A stretch of DNA of 64,000 nucleotides, from NCBI RefSeq assembly GCF_019968905.1, contig NZ_CP079946.1, positions 8,715,356-8,779,355 of the forward strand, given 5' to 3'. The notes below the pieces were generated by a model. It did no database searches and had not been told where the DNA came from. It saw nothing but the letters and a program-made list of their open reading frames with translations. This DNA is from Corallococcus sp. EGB (GTDB lineage: Bacteria > Myxococcota > Myxococcia > Myxococcales > Myxococcaceae). This document shows positions 33,858-42,956 of the stretch, piece after piece (positions within the stretch are counted from its first letter, which is position 1; every line of letters begins with the position of its first letter). Position numbers and translations under genes: made by a program.

Positions 33858-34181
33858 CTAACGAACGTCCAACAGCTCCACCTCGAAGAGGAGGGTGGCG
33901 TTGGGGGGAATCACACCGGCCGCGCCGCGCGAGCCGTAGCCCAGCTCCGGCGGGATGGTGAGCTTGCGCACGCCGCCGACCTTCATGCCCGCGACGCCCT
34001 GGTCCCAGCCCTGGATGACGTGGCCGGCGCCCAGGGGGAACGTGAAGCCCTGACCGCGATCACGGCTGCTGTCGAACTTCTTGCCGTCGGTGAGCGTGCC
34101 CACGTAGTGCACCGTCACCCGCTTGCCAGCGACCGCTTCCGCCCCGGTCCCGACCTTCACGTCCTCTACCTTCAAGCTCAT
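33858..34181 (-). CDS. FKBP-type peptidyl-prolyl cis-trans isomerase
   Basis: A minimal 107-residue FKBP domain with no signal peptide, so cytosolic. The conserved core is present: VTVHYVGTLTDGKKFDSS, FTFPLGAGHVIQGWDQGVAGMKVGG, and IPPELGYGSRGAAGVIPPNATLLFEVELL. The pocket residues (Tyr and Phe in VHYVG and FDSS, Trp in GWDQ) are kept, so it should be active. It is the first gene of a pair with thioredoxin. Confidence 0.94.
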   Translation of the reverse strand: MSLKVEDVKVGTGAEAVAGKRVTVHYVGTLTDGKKFDSSRDRGQGFTFPLGAGHVIQGWDQGVAGMKVGGVRKLTIPPELGYGSRGAAGVIPPNATLLFEVELLDVR

Positions 34182-34283
34182 GCCAGGCTCCCTTGGCGGG
34201 GAATCCGCCGTGGAAAGATGCGCACTCTAACGCCGTGCACAGCCTCCCGCCTCCCTGAATGCCCCGCCCCCTGGCCGGAATGA

Positions 34284-34329
34284 AAAAGTGGCGGCGGGGA
34301 GCCGGATGGTACCGGACCCCCCGCCGCCA
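34284..34329 (-). terminator. Rho-independent terminator of the Gly/Ser-rich outer-membrane gene
   Basis: TGGCGGCGGGG pairs with CCCCGCCGCCA (11 bp), with a smaller inner pairing. On the minus strand it is followed by TTTTT at 34288-34284. It lies 36 bases past the stop at 34366. Confidence 0.8.
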
Positions 34330-34365
34330 GCTCCTGCCATGGAGACAGTGTCTTCAGGCTTCAGG

Positions 34366-35505
34366 TCAGAACGTGCCACCCACGTTCAGCGCGCCCACGT
34401 AGCTGCCACCGCCGCCCGCGTCACCACCACCCGGGTTGATGTTCGGCGCGAACTGCTTGTCGAACAGGAAGTTGTAGTAACCCCGCAGGTCCGCCGTGAA
34501 GTGGCCGAAGTGGCCTCGCACGCCCACGCCCGCCGGCACGTTGCCCACGGTGTCGTCGTGGTAGCCGAGCGCCTCACCGCCGCGGAAGTGGTAGTTGTTG
34601 ATGCCGATGCCGCCCAGCAGGTAGGGCTGGACCGCCGTCGGCGTCATGGCGAGCGTCAGGGCCGCCTGGCCACCGTTACGCACCAGGTCCGGACCGCTCG
34701 AGGCGCCCGCGGAGCCCGCGTTCTTGATGTTGTTCAACGCGCCGGTGTAACCGACCTCCACGCCCAGCACGGACGTCGGCTTGATGGACGCCGTCACGTT
34801 CGCGGAGGGGCCGGGGGCCAGCTGCGGAGCCAGGGCGCCGGTGTAGCCTTCCACACCGCCACCGATGAGGAGCGTCAGGCCCTTCTTGACGTTGTGGCTC
34901 TTCTTCTCCACCTCCAGCGGCTGGACCTCCTCGTTGGCGTTCGCCGTCGGACGGAAGTCCGAGGGAGGCGGAGTCGTCAGCCCGCTACCCCCCGTGGCCT
35001 GCTCGCCGGTCACCGTGCTTTCACGCTGACTCATGCCGCCGCTGCTCGTACCGGACGGCGGCGGAGGGGGAGCAGGAGGCTGCGCCGCGGGAGGAGGCGG
35101 TGCCGGAGGCTCGCTCTGCGGCGTAACGCCACTGCCCCCAGTACCGCTGCCGCCCGTACCGGACTGGTTTGTCGGCTCGCAGCGCAGCGGCATGTTCAGG
35201 TAGACCGCGCCGCTGCCACCCGTGGCGTTCGCGCTGGAGCCGCTCATGCCCTGCTCGCTGCTGCCCAGGTTCTGGCTGCTCTTCGAGGTCCCGGACGAGC
35301 CGCTGCCGCCCGTGCCCTGATCCACCGGCACCTCCTCGATGAGGATGTCCTCCTGGCCCTGGCCCTGCGAGGACTGCGCCGACATGTCCTTGTTGTGGTC
35401 CTTGTGGACCGCCGTCTGCCCTGGAGGGCAATCCTTCTCGGCCGCCCCCGCCCCCGTCCCATACATGAGCGCCGCGATGGCGCCCGCCAGAATTTTCGCT
35501 TTCAT
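34366..35505 (-). CDS. OmpA-like beta-barrel protein with Gly/Ser/Pro-rich N-terminal region
   Basis: A 379-residue protein starts at the ATG at 35505, fixed by GGAGGG six bases upstream. A signal peptide (ILAGAIAALMYGTGAGAAEK) leads into a low-complexity stretch of about 140 residues containing GTGGSGSSGTS, ATGGSG, GTGGSGTGGSG and PPAPPPPPSG units. A C-terminal barrel follows from about residue 185 (KKGLTLLIGGGVEGYTGAL) and ends NVGGTF with a terminal Phe, the usual barrel-assembly signal. Two cysteines occur (KDCPPG, RCEPT). The spacer could span the periplasm or lie outside the cell. It is a monocistron with its own terminator. Confidence 0.7.
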   Translation of the reverse strand: MKAKILAGAIAALMYGTGAGAAEKDCPPGQTAVHKDHNKDMSAQSSQGQGQEDILIEEVPVDQGTGGSGSSGTSKSSQNLGSSEQGMSGSSANATGGSGAVYLNMPLRCEPTNQSGTGGSGTGGSGVTPQSEPPAPPPPAAQPPAPPPPPSGTSSGGMSQRESTVTGEQATGGSGLTTPPPSDFRPTANANEEVQPLEVEKKSHNVKKGLTLLIGGGVEGYTGALAPQLAPGPSANVTASIKPTSVLGVEVGYTGALNNIKNAGSAGASSGPDLVRNGGQAALTLAMTPTAVQPYLLGGIGINNYHFRGGEALGYHDDTVGNVPAGVGVRGHFGHFTADLRGYYNFLFDKQFAPNINPGGGDAGGGGSYVGALNVGGTF

Positions 35506-35707
35506 CCAATCCCTCCATCGTCGACTGACCGACATGAAGGTTGTCTTGCGAGGGACATCCGGCAAGCCTTGCTCGGGAGGTCAAAGACAGCCGACCTGCC
35601 CGCCTGCCCTCCAGGGGAGAGGGCGTGGCTTCAGAGCCACTTCACGGGGGCGGAGGGCCCGGCCGCCTCCCCGTCCAGCGTCAAAGACAGACGCGGAAAC
35701 GCATCCG

Positions 35708-37600
35708 TCACGCGTCGCGCAGCCAGGCCGAGCCGGTGACGACAGGCAGTTGCAGCGCGCGCTCACGGTCCAGGTCCAGGTTGCCGATGTGCAGCGACAG
35801 CGGCGCCTGCACCCACTTGTAGATGGACTGCTGGAACAGGCGCACGAAGCGGTCCACGTACCCGCCCAGCCGGTCCGCCTCCACCTCCGGGAACATCGCG
35901 GTGAGCGCGGTGCGCATCTCCGCCGGGGTGAGCTTCTCGCCCGCGTGCAGGTAGAAGCACGCGTCCAGGATGGGGAAGGGCATCAGCTCCTCCTCGCCCA
36001 CCTGATCATGCGCCAGCTCCGGCCCCGCGGGCTTGGCCAGCACCTTGCGGATGCCCTCGTAGCCGGTGGTCTCCTGCAGGTAGTCCAAGAGGTACATCAC
36101 CACCGTCTTGGGCACGTTGGCGATGACCGCGAGCGCGCCCATCAGGTCGCCGCCGATGGTGGTGTAGCCCACGGACTTCTCGCTCATGTTGCCCGTCTGG
36201 AGGAACAGGCCGCCGCAGGAGTTGCTCCAGTTCCACATGCGCTGGGCGCGGATGCGGGCCTGGATGTTCTGCTCGGTGATGGGGGTGAGCTTCGTCTCGC
36301 CCAGCATCTTCTGGGCGGCGGCCTTCTCCCGCTCGAAGGCCTCCTCGATGGAGACCACCTGGAAGGGCACCCCCAGCTCCCGCGCGATGGTCTCCGCCGC
36401 GTCGCGCGTCTGCTGGCTGGAGTAGGGGCTGGGCATGTAGAACGCCTGGATGAGCGAGCCCGGGTCGTCCGGCCGCGCGCGCTTCGCGTACCGGTGCGCG
36501 ATGAGCAGCGTGAGCAGCGAGTCCCGCCCGCCCGACAGCGCGATGCCGAACAGCTTGAAGGCGCGCGTCTTCTCGAAGTAGTCGCCCACGCCCAGCGACA
36601 GCGCGTCCAGGATGTCCTCGCACAGCGCCACGCGCGCGGTGCGGCGGGTGTCCGGCGCGGGCAGGAAGAAGCTGCGGTGCGGGGGCACGGGGTATGACAG
36701 CTTCTGGCGCTCGGTCCTCACCGCCTGCGTGCAGTCCAGGGTGGGCACCTTCCCGCCGCCGGCCGACACCCAGTCCTCGCGGTCCACGCGCCAGGTGGTG
36801 TTCTCCGTGCGCAGGCGCAGCGTGCGGTCCAGGTCCACCACGGCGGAGCTGAAGCCCTGCTGGAAGCGCGGCGTCTCCAGCACGTGGCGGCCGTTCTGGT
36901 TGATGAAGCCGCCGCCGTCGAAGATGAGGCCGTCGTTGCTGCCCACCGCGTTCGCGTAGGCGATGGTGACCTGGTGGTCGGACGCGCGGGTGGCGATGAG
37001 CTCGCGGCGCGTCTCCCAGAAGCCCAGCCGGAAGGGGGACGCGGACAGGTTCACCACCAGCTCTCCGCCGGAGTACGCGCGCCGGCGCATGGGGCCGTCC
37101 GCGCTCCAGATGTCCTCGCACACCTCCGGCGCCACCGTGCCGAAGTCGAACTGGAAGAGGTAGTCACCCAGCGGCACGCCCCGGTGCTCTTCCGCCATGC
37201 CCGGCTGGCCGTGGCCGAAGGTGCGGCCCTCGTAGAAGACGTTGTACGTGGGCAGCTTCTCCTTGGGGACCAGGCCCAGGATTTTGCCGCCCGCCACCAC
37301 CGCCGCGCAGTTGAGGCGCACGCCCTGGTGGGCCACGCCCACGCCCAGGATGCTCACCAGGGGCAGCGCCGCGGTCTCCTTCGCGAAGCGCTCCAGCTCC
37401 GGCCACTGGTGGTCGATGAAGCCCTGCCACTGGACCAGGTCCTCCGCCGGGTAGCCGGCGATGACCTGTTCGGGGAAGACGCCCAGCGTGACGTCCTCCG
37501 CCGCCATCTTCCTCGCCAGGTCCAGCACCCGGTCGGTGTTCGCCTGGAAGGCGCCCACGGTGGTGTTGACGCTGGCGATGCCAATCTTCACGAGCCGCAT
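35708..37600 (-). CDS. nadE: Glutamine-dependent NAD+ synthetase
   Basis: A 630-residue cytosolic enzyme catalyses the last step of NAD synthesis, amidating deamido-NAD with ammonia from glutamine. The N-terminal nitrilase-type glutaminase has the triad Glu44 (VFPEQVIAGY), Lys115 (VPKEKLPTYN) and Cys161 (APEVCEDIW). The synthetase domain carries the PP-loop SGGRDS at 356-361 and the FLQTGNMSEKSVGYTTIGGD segment, noted here as a landmark near 475-495. The start ATG is at 37600. The Lon-N gene lies upstream on the same strand, 126 bases away. Confidence 0.95.
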   Translation of the reverse strand: MRLVKIGIASVNTTVGAFQANTDRVLDLARKMAAEDVTLGVFPEQVIAGYPAEDLVQWQGFIDHQWPELERFAKETAALPLVSILGVGVAHQGVRLNCAAVVAGGKILGLVPKEKLPTYNVFYEGRTFGHGQPGMAEEHRGVPLGDYLFQFDFGTVAPEVCEDIWSADGPMRRRAYSGGELVVNLSASPFRLGFWETRRELIATRASDHQVTIAYANAVGSNDGLIFDGGGFINQNGRHVLETPRFQQGFSSAVVDLDRTLRLRTENTTWRVDREDWVSAGGGKVPTLDCTQAVRTERQKLSYPVPPHRSFFLPAPDTRRTARVALCEDILDALSLGVGDYFEKTRAFKLFGIALSGGRDSLLTLLIAHRYAKRARPDDPGSLIQAFYMPSPYSSQQTRDAAETIARELGVPFQVVSIEEAFEREKAAAQKMLGETKLTPITEQNIQARIRAQRMWNWSNSCGGLFLQTGNMSEKSVGYTTIGGDLMGALAVIANVPKTVVMYLLDYLQETTGYEGIRKVLAKPAGPELAHDQVGEEELMPFPILDACFYLHAGEKLTPAEMRTALTAMFPEVEADRLGGYVDRFVRLFQQSIYKWVQAPLSLHIGNLDLDRERALQLPVVTGSAWLRDA

Positions 37601-37726
37601 GGTGCGTCGCTCTCCCTCGGAAGGCGTGATGCCCCGAGCAATGCGCGCAAGCGGGGGCCAGGGCAAGCGGATGATGCGGCCCGAAGCCCCCGGCGTTCAG
37701 TGGCCCGCCGGGACAGGCGCCCCTGG

Positions 37727-38383
37727 CTAGTTCAGCGGCCCGGTGGGGCGCACCGGCTGCAGCTGGCTCAAGAGGTCGCTCACGTCCTCCAGGACGGCCT
37801 CCAGGCGGCGCCGCACGTCCAATTCACCCAGGAGCTCCTGCCGCCGGCCGGGCTCCGGAACCAGCGCGGACGCCACCACGTCCGCCAGCATGCCCCCGCC
37901 CGCTCGCGCGGCCACGGGCATCAGGCTCTCCGCGAACGAGGGCGGCACCCGGCCGGCCAGCTCGAAGACGGCCTGGCGCAGCTGTTCCTCCTCGGGCCCC
38001 GTGTAGGGCGCATCCGGCAGCACCTGGGCGCGCACCTGGCGGTAGGGCGCGTCCGGCGGCAGCTCCTGCACCATCCGCACCCGGCTGACGCCCTGGAGGA
38101 GGATGTTGTAGCGCCCCCCCTCCACCTGTTCTTCCCAGACGATGACGCCCGCGCACATCAGGGGCTGCAGGGGCGGACGGCCCTCGTAGTTCCCCTCCCA
38201 GCCCGGCTCCAGCTGGCCCAGGGCCAGCACCCGGTCCGTGGCGAGCGCGTCCTTCACCAGCGCCCGGTAGCGGGGCTCGAAGATATGCAGGGGAATCACG
38301 GTGTGCGGGAACAGGACCGCCGACGGCAGGGGAAACACCTTCAGCGCACCGGCGGCGCGTTCCACGGTCTCTAGTGCGGTCAT
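37727..38383 (-). CDS. Lon protease N-terminal (substrate-binding) domain protein
   Basis: A 218-residue stand-alone LON domain starts at the ATG at 38383, with AAGGGTG upstream. It opens with ALKVFPLPSAVLFPHTVIPLHIFEPRYRAL (landmark near 13-42), then WEEQVEGGRYNILLQGVSRVRM and a helical C-terminal half. No AAA or protease domain follows. Such proteins occur widely in myxobacteria and proteobacteria; they may bind misfolded protein or act as adaptors, but no activity is proven. The upstream gene on the other strand is the YqaA-like gene, 116 bases away. Confidence 0.88.
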   Translation of the reverse strand: MTALETVERAAGALKVFPLPSAVLFPHTVIPLHIFEPRYRALVKDALATDRVLALGQLEPGWEGNYEGRPPLQPLMCAGVIVWEEQVEGGRYNILLQGVSRVRMVQELPPDAPYRQVRAQVLPDAPYTGPEEEQLRQAVFELAGRVPPSFAESLMPVAARAGGGMLADVVASALVPEPGRRQELLGELDVRRRLEAVLEDVSDLLSQLQPVRPTGPLN

Positions 38384-38499
38384 GGTCACCCTTCCCGTGT
38401 GTAAGCCCCCGGGGCATGGGGCGCATTCCAATCAGGCAGGCATCCGGGCCCGGCGTCCCGGTGGCAAGGGCCCCGGGTTCCGCTAGGGTGCGCCCCCGA

Positions 38500-39090
38500 A
38501 TGTCCTCCACCGAGCCTTCCCCCCAGACCTCCCCGGCCGCTCCGGCCGCTGCCGCCCCGAAGCTGTCCTGGTACCGCCGGCTGTATCTGCGGGTGGAGTC
38601 CGCCGCCTCCACCCCGCATGCGCTCGCCACGATGATGGCGGTGTCGGTGGTGGATGGCTCCATCTTCCCCATCCCGCCCTTCGCCGTGCTGGTGCCCATG
38701 GTGCTCGCCCAGCCGAAGAAGTGGGTGCGCTACTGCCTGCTGGGCACCCTGGCGAGCCTGGTGGGCGGCTTCATCGGCTACGGGCTGGGGGCCTTCGTGG
38801 GTGGGGGCATCACGCAGCTGCTCCACATCGACCTGGACGTGCGCGTGGACCGCTTCGGCGTGTCCGGCACGGTGGGCGAGCTCCTGGGGCAGAACTTCTG
38901 GGTGCTGTCGCTGCTGTGCTCCATCCTGCCCACGCCGTTCAAGATCGTCGCCATCGGCAGCGGCCTGGTGTCGGTGCCGCTGGAGCGCTTCCTGCTGGCG
39001 TCCATCATCGGCCGGTCGGTGCGCTTCTTCCTGGTGGGGGGCGTGGTGCGCTTCTTCGGCCCCACCGCCCGCAGGTGGCTGCGCGTCTGA
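38500..39090 (+). CDS. YqaA/DedA-family membrane protein (SNARE-associated-type)
   Basis: A 196-residue inner-membrane protein. After a Pro/Ala-rich tail, it has LSWYRRLYLRVESAASTPHA, then hydrophobic segments. The family motif region includes FPIPPFAVLVPMVLAQPKKW and LLCSILPTPFKIVAIGSGLVSVPLERFLLASIIGRSVRFF, cited as landmarks near 49-75 and 139-178. The IPP and PTPFKI re-entrant loops match YqaA-type DedA proteins, proposed to flip phospholipids or undecaprenyl-phosphate. ATG at 38500 is the only sensible start. Confidence 0.88.
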   Translation: MSSTEPSPQTSPAAPAAAAPKLSWYRRLYLRVESAASTPHALATMMAVSVVDGSIFPIPPFAVLVPMVLAQPKKWVRYCLLGTLASLVGGFIGYGLGAFVGGGITQLLHIDLDVRVDRFGVSGTVGELLGQNFWVLSLLCSILPTPFKIVAIGSGLVSVPLERFLLASIIGRSVRFFLVGGVVRFFGPTARRWLRV

Positions 39091-39097
39091 CGCGCGT

Positions 39098-41605
39098 TCA
39101 GCCGCGGCGCGCGCCGCCCACCGCGCCGCGCGCCGCCCGCTCCGGGGGGCCGCCCTCCAGCACGGCCTCCACCGTGGCCAGCAGCACGTCCGGGCGCACC
39201 GGCTTCTCCAGCACCCGCCGGGCCACGGTCTCCACGAAGGCGCGCGCCTCCGGTGACGACGCTCCGCCGGAGATGAACACCGTGCGCGGCACCAGCTCGG
39301 GCGCCTCCTGCTCGAGCCGCCGGTACACCGCGATGCCGTCCATGCCCGGCATCTGCAAGTCACACAGCACCACGTCGAAGGACTCGCCCGCGGCCACCCT
39401 CGCCAGCGCGTCCTCGCCGCGCGCGGCGGTGACGACCTCGTGGGTGGGCTCCAGCAAGAGGCGCATGGACTGCGCCAGGCGAGGCTCGTCGTCCACGATG
39501 AGCACCCGGCCCTTGCGCCCGGAGGCCGCCGCCCGGGGCCCGGGGGATTCCCCGTCGCGCGCCACGGCGTGCAGCGGCGGCGAGGACGGACGCTCCGCGC
39601 TCCGCACGGGCGCGGGCGGCAGGAGCAGCGTGAAGGTGGAGCCCTGGCCCGGCACGCTGTGCACGCGCAGTTCGCCCCCGTGCGTGCGGACGATCTGCTG
39701 ACAGATGGCGAGCCCCAGGCCGGTGCCCGCGTCGCTGCCCTTGGTGGTGAAGAACGGGTCGAAGATGCGCGGCAGGACCTCCGGCGGGATGCCGACGCCG
39801 GTGTCCTCCACCTCCACGCGCGCGTGGCCGGACGCGTCCGTGCCGGTGCGCACGCGCACCTCATGGTGCGGGCCGGCGTCCCCTTCCGGGATGGCCTGCA
39901 TGGCGTTCACCAGCAGGTTGAGCAGCACCTGCCCCAGCCGCGCCTCGCTGCCCAGCACGCGCGGCACCGGCCCGAAGTCCTCCACCAGCCGCGCCCGCGA
40001 GCGCAGGGCGTGCAGCACCACGCGCACCGCGGGCGGCACCAGCGCGTTCAGGTCCACCAGGCCGCGCTCCGGCGCGCCCTCGCGGCTGAACACCTGCAGG
40101 TCCCTCACGATGAGGCGGATGCGCTCCGCGCCCTCCTGGGCCCCGCGCACGCTCGCGAGCGCGTCGCGCACGCCCTGCGGGGCCTGCGCCCCTTCCGCCT
40201 CCAGCATCTTCCGGGCGGACTCCAGGTTCAGCGCCAGGTAGGCCAGCGGGTTGTTGATTTCATGGCCCACGCCCGCGGCCAGGGTGCCCACGGCGGCCAC
40301 GCGCTCGGCGGCCACCAGCCGCGCCTGCAGCTCCTTGGTCGCGGTGACGTCGCGGTGGGTCGCCACGAAGTGCGTCACGGCCTGGCCGTGGGCGCGCACC
40401 GGGGACAGCTGCATCTCGCTCCAGACGCGCGTGCCATCCGGCCGCGTCAGCGCCACCTCCGCGCGCAGCGAACGCCCGTCGCGCAGCGCCTCCCAGAGCC
40501 GCTGCCGGTCCCCGCCGTCGCCGGACGCCAGCAGCTCCCCGGGCGCCGTCCCGACGAGCTCCTCGCGCCGCCGGCCCACCAGCGCGCACAGGGCCTCGTT
40601 GGCGAAGACGGTGTGCAGTGCGCCCGGCTCGCGCACCTCGCAGATGAGCACGCCCTCGTGCACCGCGCGCACCGTGGTGGCCAGGAGCTCCAGCAGCTCC
40701 ACCGCCTGACGGCGCTCCGCGCGCGCCGCCGCGAGCAGCAGGCCCGTCAGCGCGGTGATGCCGATGAAGAGCTGCAGCACCACCAGCCCGCGGTGCGGCA
40801 GGTCCCCCGTGAAGAACGGGCCGCGCTCCCGCGCCGTCCCGGCGATGGCCGCCAGCGCGATGAAGAGCGAGGACAGCGCCGCGCCCCGCAGCCCGAAGCC
40901 CAGCGCCGCCCAGGCCATCAGCGGGAAGAGCAGGAACGTCAGCGCGTGCGCCGCGCCCGAGCCCGGCATCGGGAAGGCGAAGACGCCCACGCACACCGCC
41001 GCCGTCAGCGCCGCGAGCAGCAGCGCCTCCCAGGAGCGCTCCGCGCGCCGGGGCCTGCGCAGGAGCAGCACCGGCGTCACCAGCAGCATCCCCAGGAGGT
41101 CCGCCATCCACCACAGCCAGCCGGAGGGGCCCCACGACGCGACGGGGACCACCCCGCCCAGCACGAGCCCCAGCGTGCCCGCCCCCGAGCCCACGAGCGC
41201 CCCCAGCCCCGCGCCCGCGCCCAGCCACACGACGTCGCGCACGCGGTGCAGCTCCCGCGCGCCCTGCATGCGCCGGAAGAGCAGCGCCGCCAGCACCGCC
41301 TCCAGCGTGGAGCCCAGCACGACGGACAGGCCCACGTCCGGAGTCACGTCCATGGCGTACGCCACCGCGCCCGCGCCCAGCGCCACCGCGGGCCAGCGCG
41401 ACACGCCCAGCAGCAGCAGCCCGCCCAGGGCCACGCCCGACGGCAGCCAGACGGGGCAGATGTGGCTCTGCTCCACGGCCAGCGACAGCGCCACCCGCGC
41501 GGCCAGCAGATACACCGCCGCCAGCGCGAGGACCTCCACGAGGCCCCGGACCGGGAACGCCGCCACACGGGCCTGAGGACGACCTTGGATGATGACTCCC
41601 CCCAT
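39098..41605 (-). CDS. MASE1-PAS hybrid histidine kinase with C-terminal receiver
   Basis: An 835-residue membrane sensor. The N-terminal MASE1 domain (about 15-300) contains HICPVWLPSGVALGGLLLLG and LWWMADLLGMLLVTPVLLL. A PAS domain (about 310-430) follows, with FANEALCALVGRRREEL. The dimerisation domain carries phospho-acceptor His448 in GHEINNPLAYLAL, and the ATPase domain has the N box (LGQVLLNLLVNAMQAIP), DTGVGIPPE and GTGLGLAIC. The receiver from about 690 has phospho-acceptor Asp749 in CDLQMPGMDG and Lys in RRVLEKPVRPD. MASE1 ligands are unknown. GGGAGGG abuts the ATG, an odd spacing. No response regulator gene is adjacent, as is usual for orphan hybrid kinases in myxobacteria. Confidence 0.93.
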   Translation of the reverse strand: MGGVIIQGRPQARVAAFPVRGLVEVLALAAVYLLAARVALSLAVEQSHICPVWLPSGVALGGLLLLGVSRWPAVALGAGAVAYAMDVTPDVGLSVVLGSTLEAVLAALLFRRMQGARELHRVRDVVWLGAGAGLGALVGSGAGTLGLVLGGVVPVASWGPSGWLWWMADLLGMLLVTPVLLLRRPRRAERSWEALLLAALTAAVCVGVFAFPMPGSGAAHALTFLLFPLMAWAALGFGLRGAALSSLFIALAAIAGTARERGPFFTGDLPHRGLVVLQLFIGITALTGLLLAAARAERRQAVELLELLATTVRAVHEGVLICEVREPGALHTVFANEALCALVGRRREELVGTAPGELLASGDGGDRQRLWEALRDGRSLRAEVALTRPDGTRVWSEMQLSPVRAHGQAVTHFVATHRDVTATKELQARLVAAERVAAVGTLAAGVGHEINNPLAYLALNLESARKMLEAEGAQAPQGVRDALASVRGAQEGAERIRLIVRDLQVFSREGAPERGLVDLNALVPPAVRVVLHALRSRARLVEDFGPVPRVLGSEARLGQVLLNLLVNAMQAIPEGDAGPHHEVRVRTGTDASGHARVEVEDTGVGIPPEVLPRIFDPFFTTKGSDAGTGLGLAICQQIVRTHGGELRVHSVPGQGSTFTLLLPPAPVRSAERPSSPPLHAVARDGESPGPRAAASGRKGRVLIVDDEPRLAQSMRLLLEPTHEVVTAARGEDALARVAAGESFDVVLCDLQMPGMDGIAVYRRLEQEAPELVPRTVFISGGASSPEARAFVETVARRVLEKPVRPDVLLATVEAVLEGGPPERAARGAVGGARRG

Positions 41606-41774
41606 CCCTCCCGGGCCGTGACAGCGGCCGGAGGAACATGCGTCATGCTAGCGGGGAAGGCAGGGCGTTGCACCCCATCCGCCCGCGGGCCCGCCCGCCA
41701 GGCAGGCGGTGTCCGGCAGGGGATGCAATGGACGCCCTCCAGGACCGTAGGAAGGGACAAGGAGGAACGAATCC

Positions 41775-41996
41775 ATGTCGCGTCCCGGTCTTGCTGCGCT
41801 GCTGTCGTTCTTCATCCCCGGCGTGGGGCAGATCTACAACGGTGACATCCTGCGCGGGGTCTTCTGGCTCATCATCACGCCCGGCTTCTGGCTGGGCACC
41901 GGCGGCCTCCTCGGCTGGGTGTGCCACGTCATCGCGGCGGCCACCGCCTACAACCGCGCCGAGGACAAGGAGCGCATGAGATACGGCATGGGCTAG
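41775..41996 (+). CDS. Small TM2-like two-helix membrane protein
   Basis: A 73-residue protein with GGAGGAA upstream of its ATG. Two helices (AALLSFFIPGVGQIYNG and VFWLIITPGFWLGTGGLLGWV) are joined by a short polar loop (DILRG). The PGVGQIYNG and WLGTGG pattern is typical of TM2-type proteins. The C terminus has a charged tail (RAEDKERMRYGMG). Function is unknown. Confidence 0.7.
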   Translation: MSRPGLAALLSFFIPGVGQIYNGDILRGVFWLIITPGFWLGTGGLLGWVCHVIAAATAYNRAEDKERMRYGMG

Positions 41997-42023
41997 TCCC
42001 GCGGCCCTTGGAGCGCGGACATG

Positions 42024-42046
42024 AAAAAGGGGCCCTGAAAGCCCCT
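42024..42046 (-). terminator. Rho-independent terminator of the small basic protein gene
   Basis: AGGGGC and GCCCCT pair with a seven-base loop, followed on the minus strand by TTTTT (42028-42024). A second GC hairpin (42058-42083) lies between it and the stop at 42103. Confidence 0.6.
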
Positions 42047-42102
42047 CGCCCACCGCCGCCCCGGTGCCCGCATGGGCCGGGGCGGTGTCATTTCCAGCCG
42101 CC

Positions 42103-42294
42103 TCAGGTGTTGAACGCGTCGGGCAGCGGCTGCGGGCCCGGGATGATGCCGGCGATGTCGGGATCCTCTTCGCCCGGACCACGCGCCGGACGGTTGTCCT
42201 TCTCGTTCTTGCGCTCGACCTTCCTGGCGTCCTTCTCACGCTGCTTCTGCGCGCGCGCCAGCTCCTTCTGCCGCTTGGTGGACCTTCCCTGCAT
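42103..42294 (-). CDS. Small basic protein of unknown function
   Basis: A 63-residue protein whose first 34 residues are a charged helix (STKRQKELARAQKQREKDAR), followed by a Pro/Asp-rich tail (GEEDPDIAGIIPGPQPLP). It has a GGAGG-like upstream region and both a terminator and correct codon bias, which support it as a real gene. It lies directly after the cold-shock gene but that gene has its own terminator. Function is unknown. Confidence 0.6.
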   Translation of the reverse strand: MQGRSTKRQKELARAQKQREKDARKVERKNEKDNRPARGPGEEDPDIAGIIPGPQPLPDAFNT

Positions 42295-42321
42295 GAAACC
42301 TCCGGGGGAAACATTTGAGCG

Positions 42322-42355
42322 AAAAAGAGGCCCGGCCCCGGAAGGACCGGACCTC
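42322..42355 (-). terminator. Rho-independent terminator of the cold-shock gene
   Basis: On the minus strand GAGG-t-CCGG-tcc, a TTCC loop and gg-GGCCGG-g-CCTC form a long hairpin followed by TTTTT (42326-42322), 35 bases after the stop at 42390. Confidence 0.78.
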
Positions 42356-42389
42356 GTGGATGCGTGAAGAGCAGCCGAGCCCGTCAGGC

Positions 42390-42596
42390 TCAGCCGACCG
42401 GGCGGACGTTCTCCGCCTGCAGGCCCTTGGGGCCCTTCTTCACGTCGAATTCGACCTTCTGGCCCTCAGCCAGGGTGCGGAACCCGTCGGACTGGATCGC
42501 CGTGTGGTGGCAGAACACGTCCGGGCCCCCGCTGTCCTGCGTGATGAACCCGAAGCCCTTCGCATCATTGAACCACTTCACCGTACCACTTGCCAT
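42390..42596 (-). CDS. Cold-shock domain protein (CspA family)
   Basis: A 68-residue RNA/ssDNA-binding OB-fold protein is read from ATG at 42596; the extension to 42632 is leader. RNP1 reads KGFGFIT near residues 14-20 and RNP2 reads VFCHHTAI near 28-35, where the more common form is VFVHF or [13 protein letters not shown] and the closing AENVRPVG are standard. It likely acts as an RNA chaperone. The upstream leader is long, as in cspA genes, though no known cold-box motif was identified. Confidence 0.95.
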   Translation of the reverse strand: MASGTVKWFNDAKGFGFITQDSGGPDVFCHHTAIQSDGFRTLAEGQKVEFDVKKGPKGLQAENVRPVG

Positions 42597-42956
42597 GATC
42601 TGCTTCCTTGTCCCACTAGCAGCCCGCGACATCGCTCGGCTGCCTGCCCCCCGTGACTTTCGGGGCGAAGACCGCGCCTTAACCCGCCACAGGCGTGAAG
42701 TCGAGCCGGGAACCCCTCCCGCCCTTCCTCACGCCGTCGAAGGTAATAACCTCGATCCAGCGGTGAAACGCATTCTCGGGGCGGGACATTTCCCGCTGGC
42801 TGACGCTCCGGGCGGCCAGGGGTGACAGGTTTCGGGTAAGGCGGTGTTTCGGAATAGATTCTAGGGCCGAACACTTCCGCTTGAACGTGTCCTATCGTGG
42901 ACAGTGCCCGTCCCCGCTCCACCCTGCCGTCCCCCATCCGTGAGGCGTCCCCCCCT
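42597..42956. other. Divergent intergenic region between cold-shock and desaturase genes
   Basis: Some 360 bases carry no convincing gene. They must hold the promoters of both flanking genes, which both adjust cells to cold (RNA chaperone and membrane desaturase). A TAGATT at about 42856-42861 could be a desaturase -10. The GTG at 42897, in frame with the desaturase, falls inside this region. I could not find a clear operator or riboswitch. Confidence 0.4.

Noticed and set aside
34900..35350. Gly/Ser/Pro low-complexity DNA in the outer-membrane gene as a tandem repeat or CRISPR-like array
   Set aside because: Units are irregular in length and sequence and are in frame within a coding region; there are no constant repeats with spacers.
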